From NCBI GenBank assembly GCA_013290035.1, contig JABCYT010000251.1, positions 1 through 5,920 of the forward strand: a DNA stretch of 5,920 nucleotides, read 5' to 3'. Position numbers and translations under genes: made by a program. The DNA comes from Alphaproteobacteria bacterium. Its GTDB lineage: Bacteria > Pseudomonadota > Alphaproteobacteria > Reyranellales > Reyranellaceae. Of this stretch, positions 5,505 to 5,920 are shown in pieces (position 1 is the stretch's first letter; each line of letters opens with the position of its first letter). Under the pieces are notes generated by a model. The model was not told the origin of the DNA, searched no databases, and saw nothing but the letters and a program-made list of their open reading frames with translations.

Positions 5505-5920
5505 ATGAGCAGCCCCCGCGATTTCATCGACGACAGCGACGACTATTGGCGGCGCGATGAGCGCACGATCAAGATTCACGGGCCCGAGGGCTTTGCCGGC
5601 ATGCGCCTAGCCGGCCGCCTGGCGGCCGAGACGCTCGACTTCATCACGCCCCACGTCCAGCCCGGCATCAGCACCGGCGAGCTCGACAAGCTCTGTCACG
5701 ACTACATCCTCGACCACAAGGCGATCCCCGCCCCACTCGGCTATCGCGGCTACCCGAAGTCGATCTGCACCTCGATCAACCACGTGGTCTGCCACGGCAT
5801 CCCGTCCGACAAGCGCCTGCAGTCGGGCGACATCGTCAATATCGACGTCACCACGATCCTCGACGGCTGGTACGGTGATACCAGCCGCATGTTCTTCGCC
5901 GGCGACGTCGGCGTGAAGGC
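5505..5920 (+). CDS. map: Type I methionine aminopeptidase, N-terminal part (3' end outside window)
   Basis: This enzyme removes the initiator Met from nascent cytosolic proteins. The 138 complete visible codons align along their length with E. coli MetAP: FAGMRLAGRLAAETLD (30-45), VQPGISTGELDKLCHDYI (51-68), GYRGYPKSICTSIN (79-92) and VVCHGIPSD (94-102). The substrate-binding His is His97. The first two metal ligands are Asp114 (VNIDVT) and Asp125 (YGDTSRMF), 11 apart as in E. coli Asp97/Asp108. The remaining ligands (E. coli His171, Glu204, Glu235) lie beyond the window. About 20 extra N-terminal residues, including IKIHGPEG, precede the E. coli-like start; such an extension is usual in alphaproteobacterial forms. 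The loop after CHGIP is one residue shorter than in E. coli. No Shine-Dalgarno sequence precedes ATG-5505. Nearby ATGs at 5489 and 5498 are out of frame. It is divergent from the CinA-N-type gene. Confidence 0.96.
   Translation, partial: MSSPRDFIDDSDDYWRRDERTIKIHGPEGFAGMRLAGRLAAETLDFITPHVQPGISTGELDKLCHDYILDHKAIPAPLGYRGYPKSICTSINHVVCHGIPSDKRLQSGDIVNIDVTTILDGWYGDTSRMFFAGDVGVK

Noticed and set aside
5399..5527. Upstream extension of the CinA-N-type gene by 43 codons
   Set aside because: The extra residues lack family similarity, the start would lie inside the map coding region, and ATG-5398 has an AAGGA site and begins directly at the domain.
4898..5560. 220-codon plus-strand open frame opposite the CinA-N-type gene and running into map
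   Set aside because: It is His/Asp/Arg-rich shadow sequence that would cross the divergent promoter region and overlap map out of frame.

Overview
This is a GC-rich, gene-dense stretch of bacterial chromosome. The N-terminally extended type I methionine aminopeptidase, the codon usage and the mix of creatininase-family, amidase and AbrB-type genes suggest an alphaproteobacterium, perhaps near Rhodospirillales/Reyranella or Rhizobiales. That placement is inference from protein style and was not tested by a search. No RNA gene, mobile element, CRISPR array or phage gene is visible.

Layout, left to right. A creatininase-family gene on the minus strand (1-239) runs off the left edge. It is divergent, across a 41-bp gap, from a small secreted SnoaL/NTF2-like protein on the plus strand (281-715). 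That gene meets a minus-strand gene tail to tail, and the palindrome CTAG at 712-715 supplies both stop codons. Four minus-strand genes follow. In transcription order from the right they are: a stand-alone CinA-N-type molybdopterin-binding-domain protein (4637-5398), an AbrB-family membrane protein (3566-4633), an amidase-signature hydrolase (2165-3556) and an exported protein with a zinc-metallopeptidase signature (712-2118). The gaps are 3, 9 and about 46 bp (31 bp if the last gene starts at 2133), so they look like one operon. A 106-bp intergenic region (5399-5504), the only sizeable non-coding segment, separates this operon from the divergent methionine aminopeptidase gene map (5505 to the right edge, truncated).

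How the genes may work together. Methionine aminopeptidase is housekeeping. The operon pairs a cofactor/nucleotide-related domain, a multi-pass membrane protein, a cytoplasmic amide hydrolase and an exported putative peptidase. An uptake-and-hydrolysis role is conceivable for the last three, but nothing in the sequence names a substrate. I see no clear new biological system. The most distinctive items are the exported HELIH-x14-E protein, the creatininase homologue that lacks the usual first metal-binding glutamate, and the tight convergent junction with a hairpin just beyond it.
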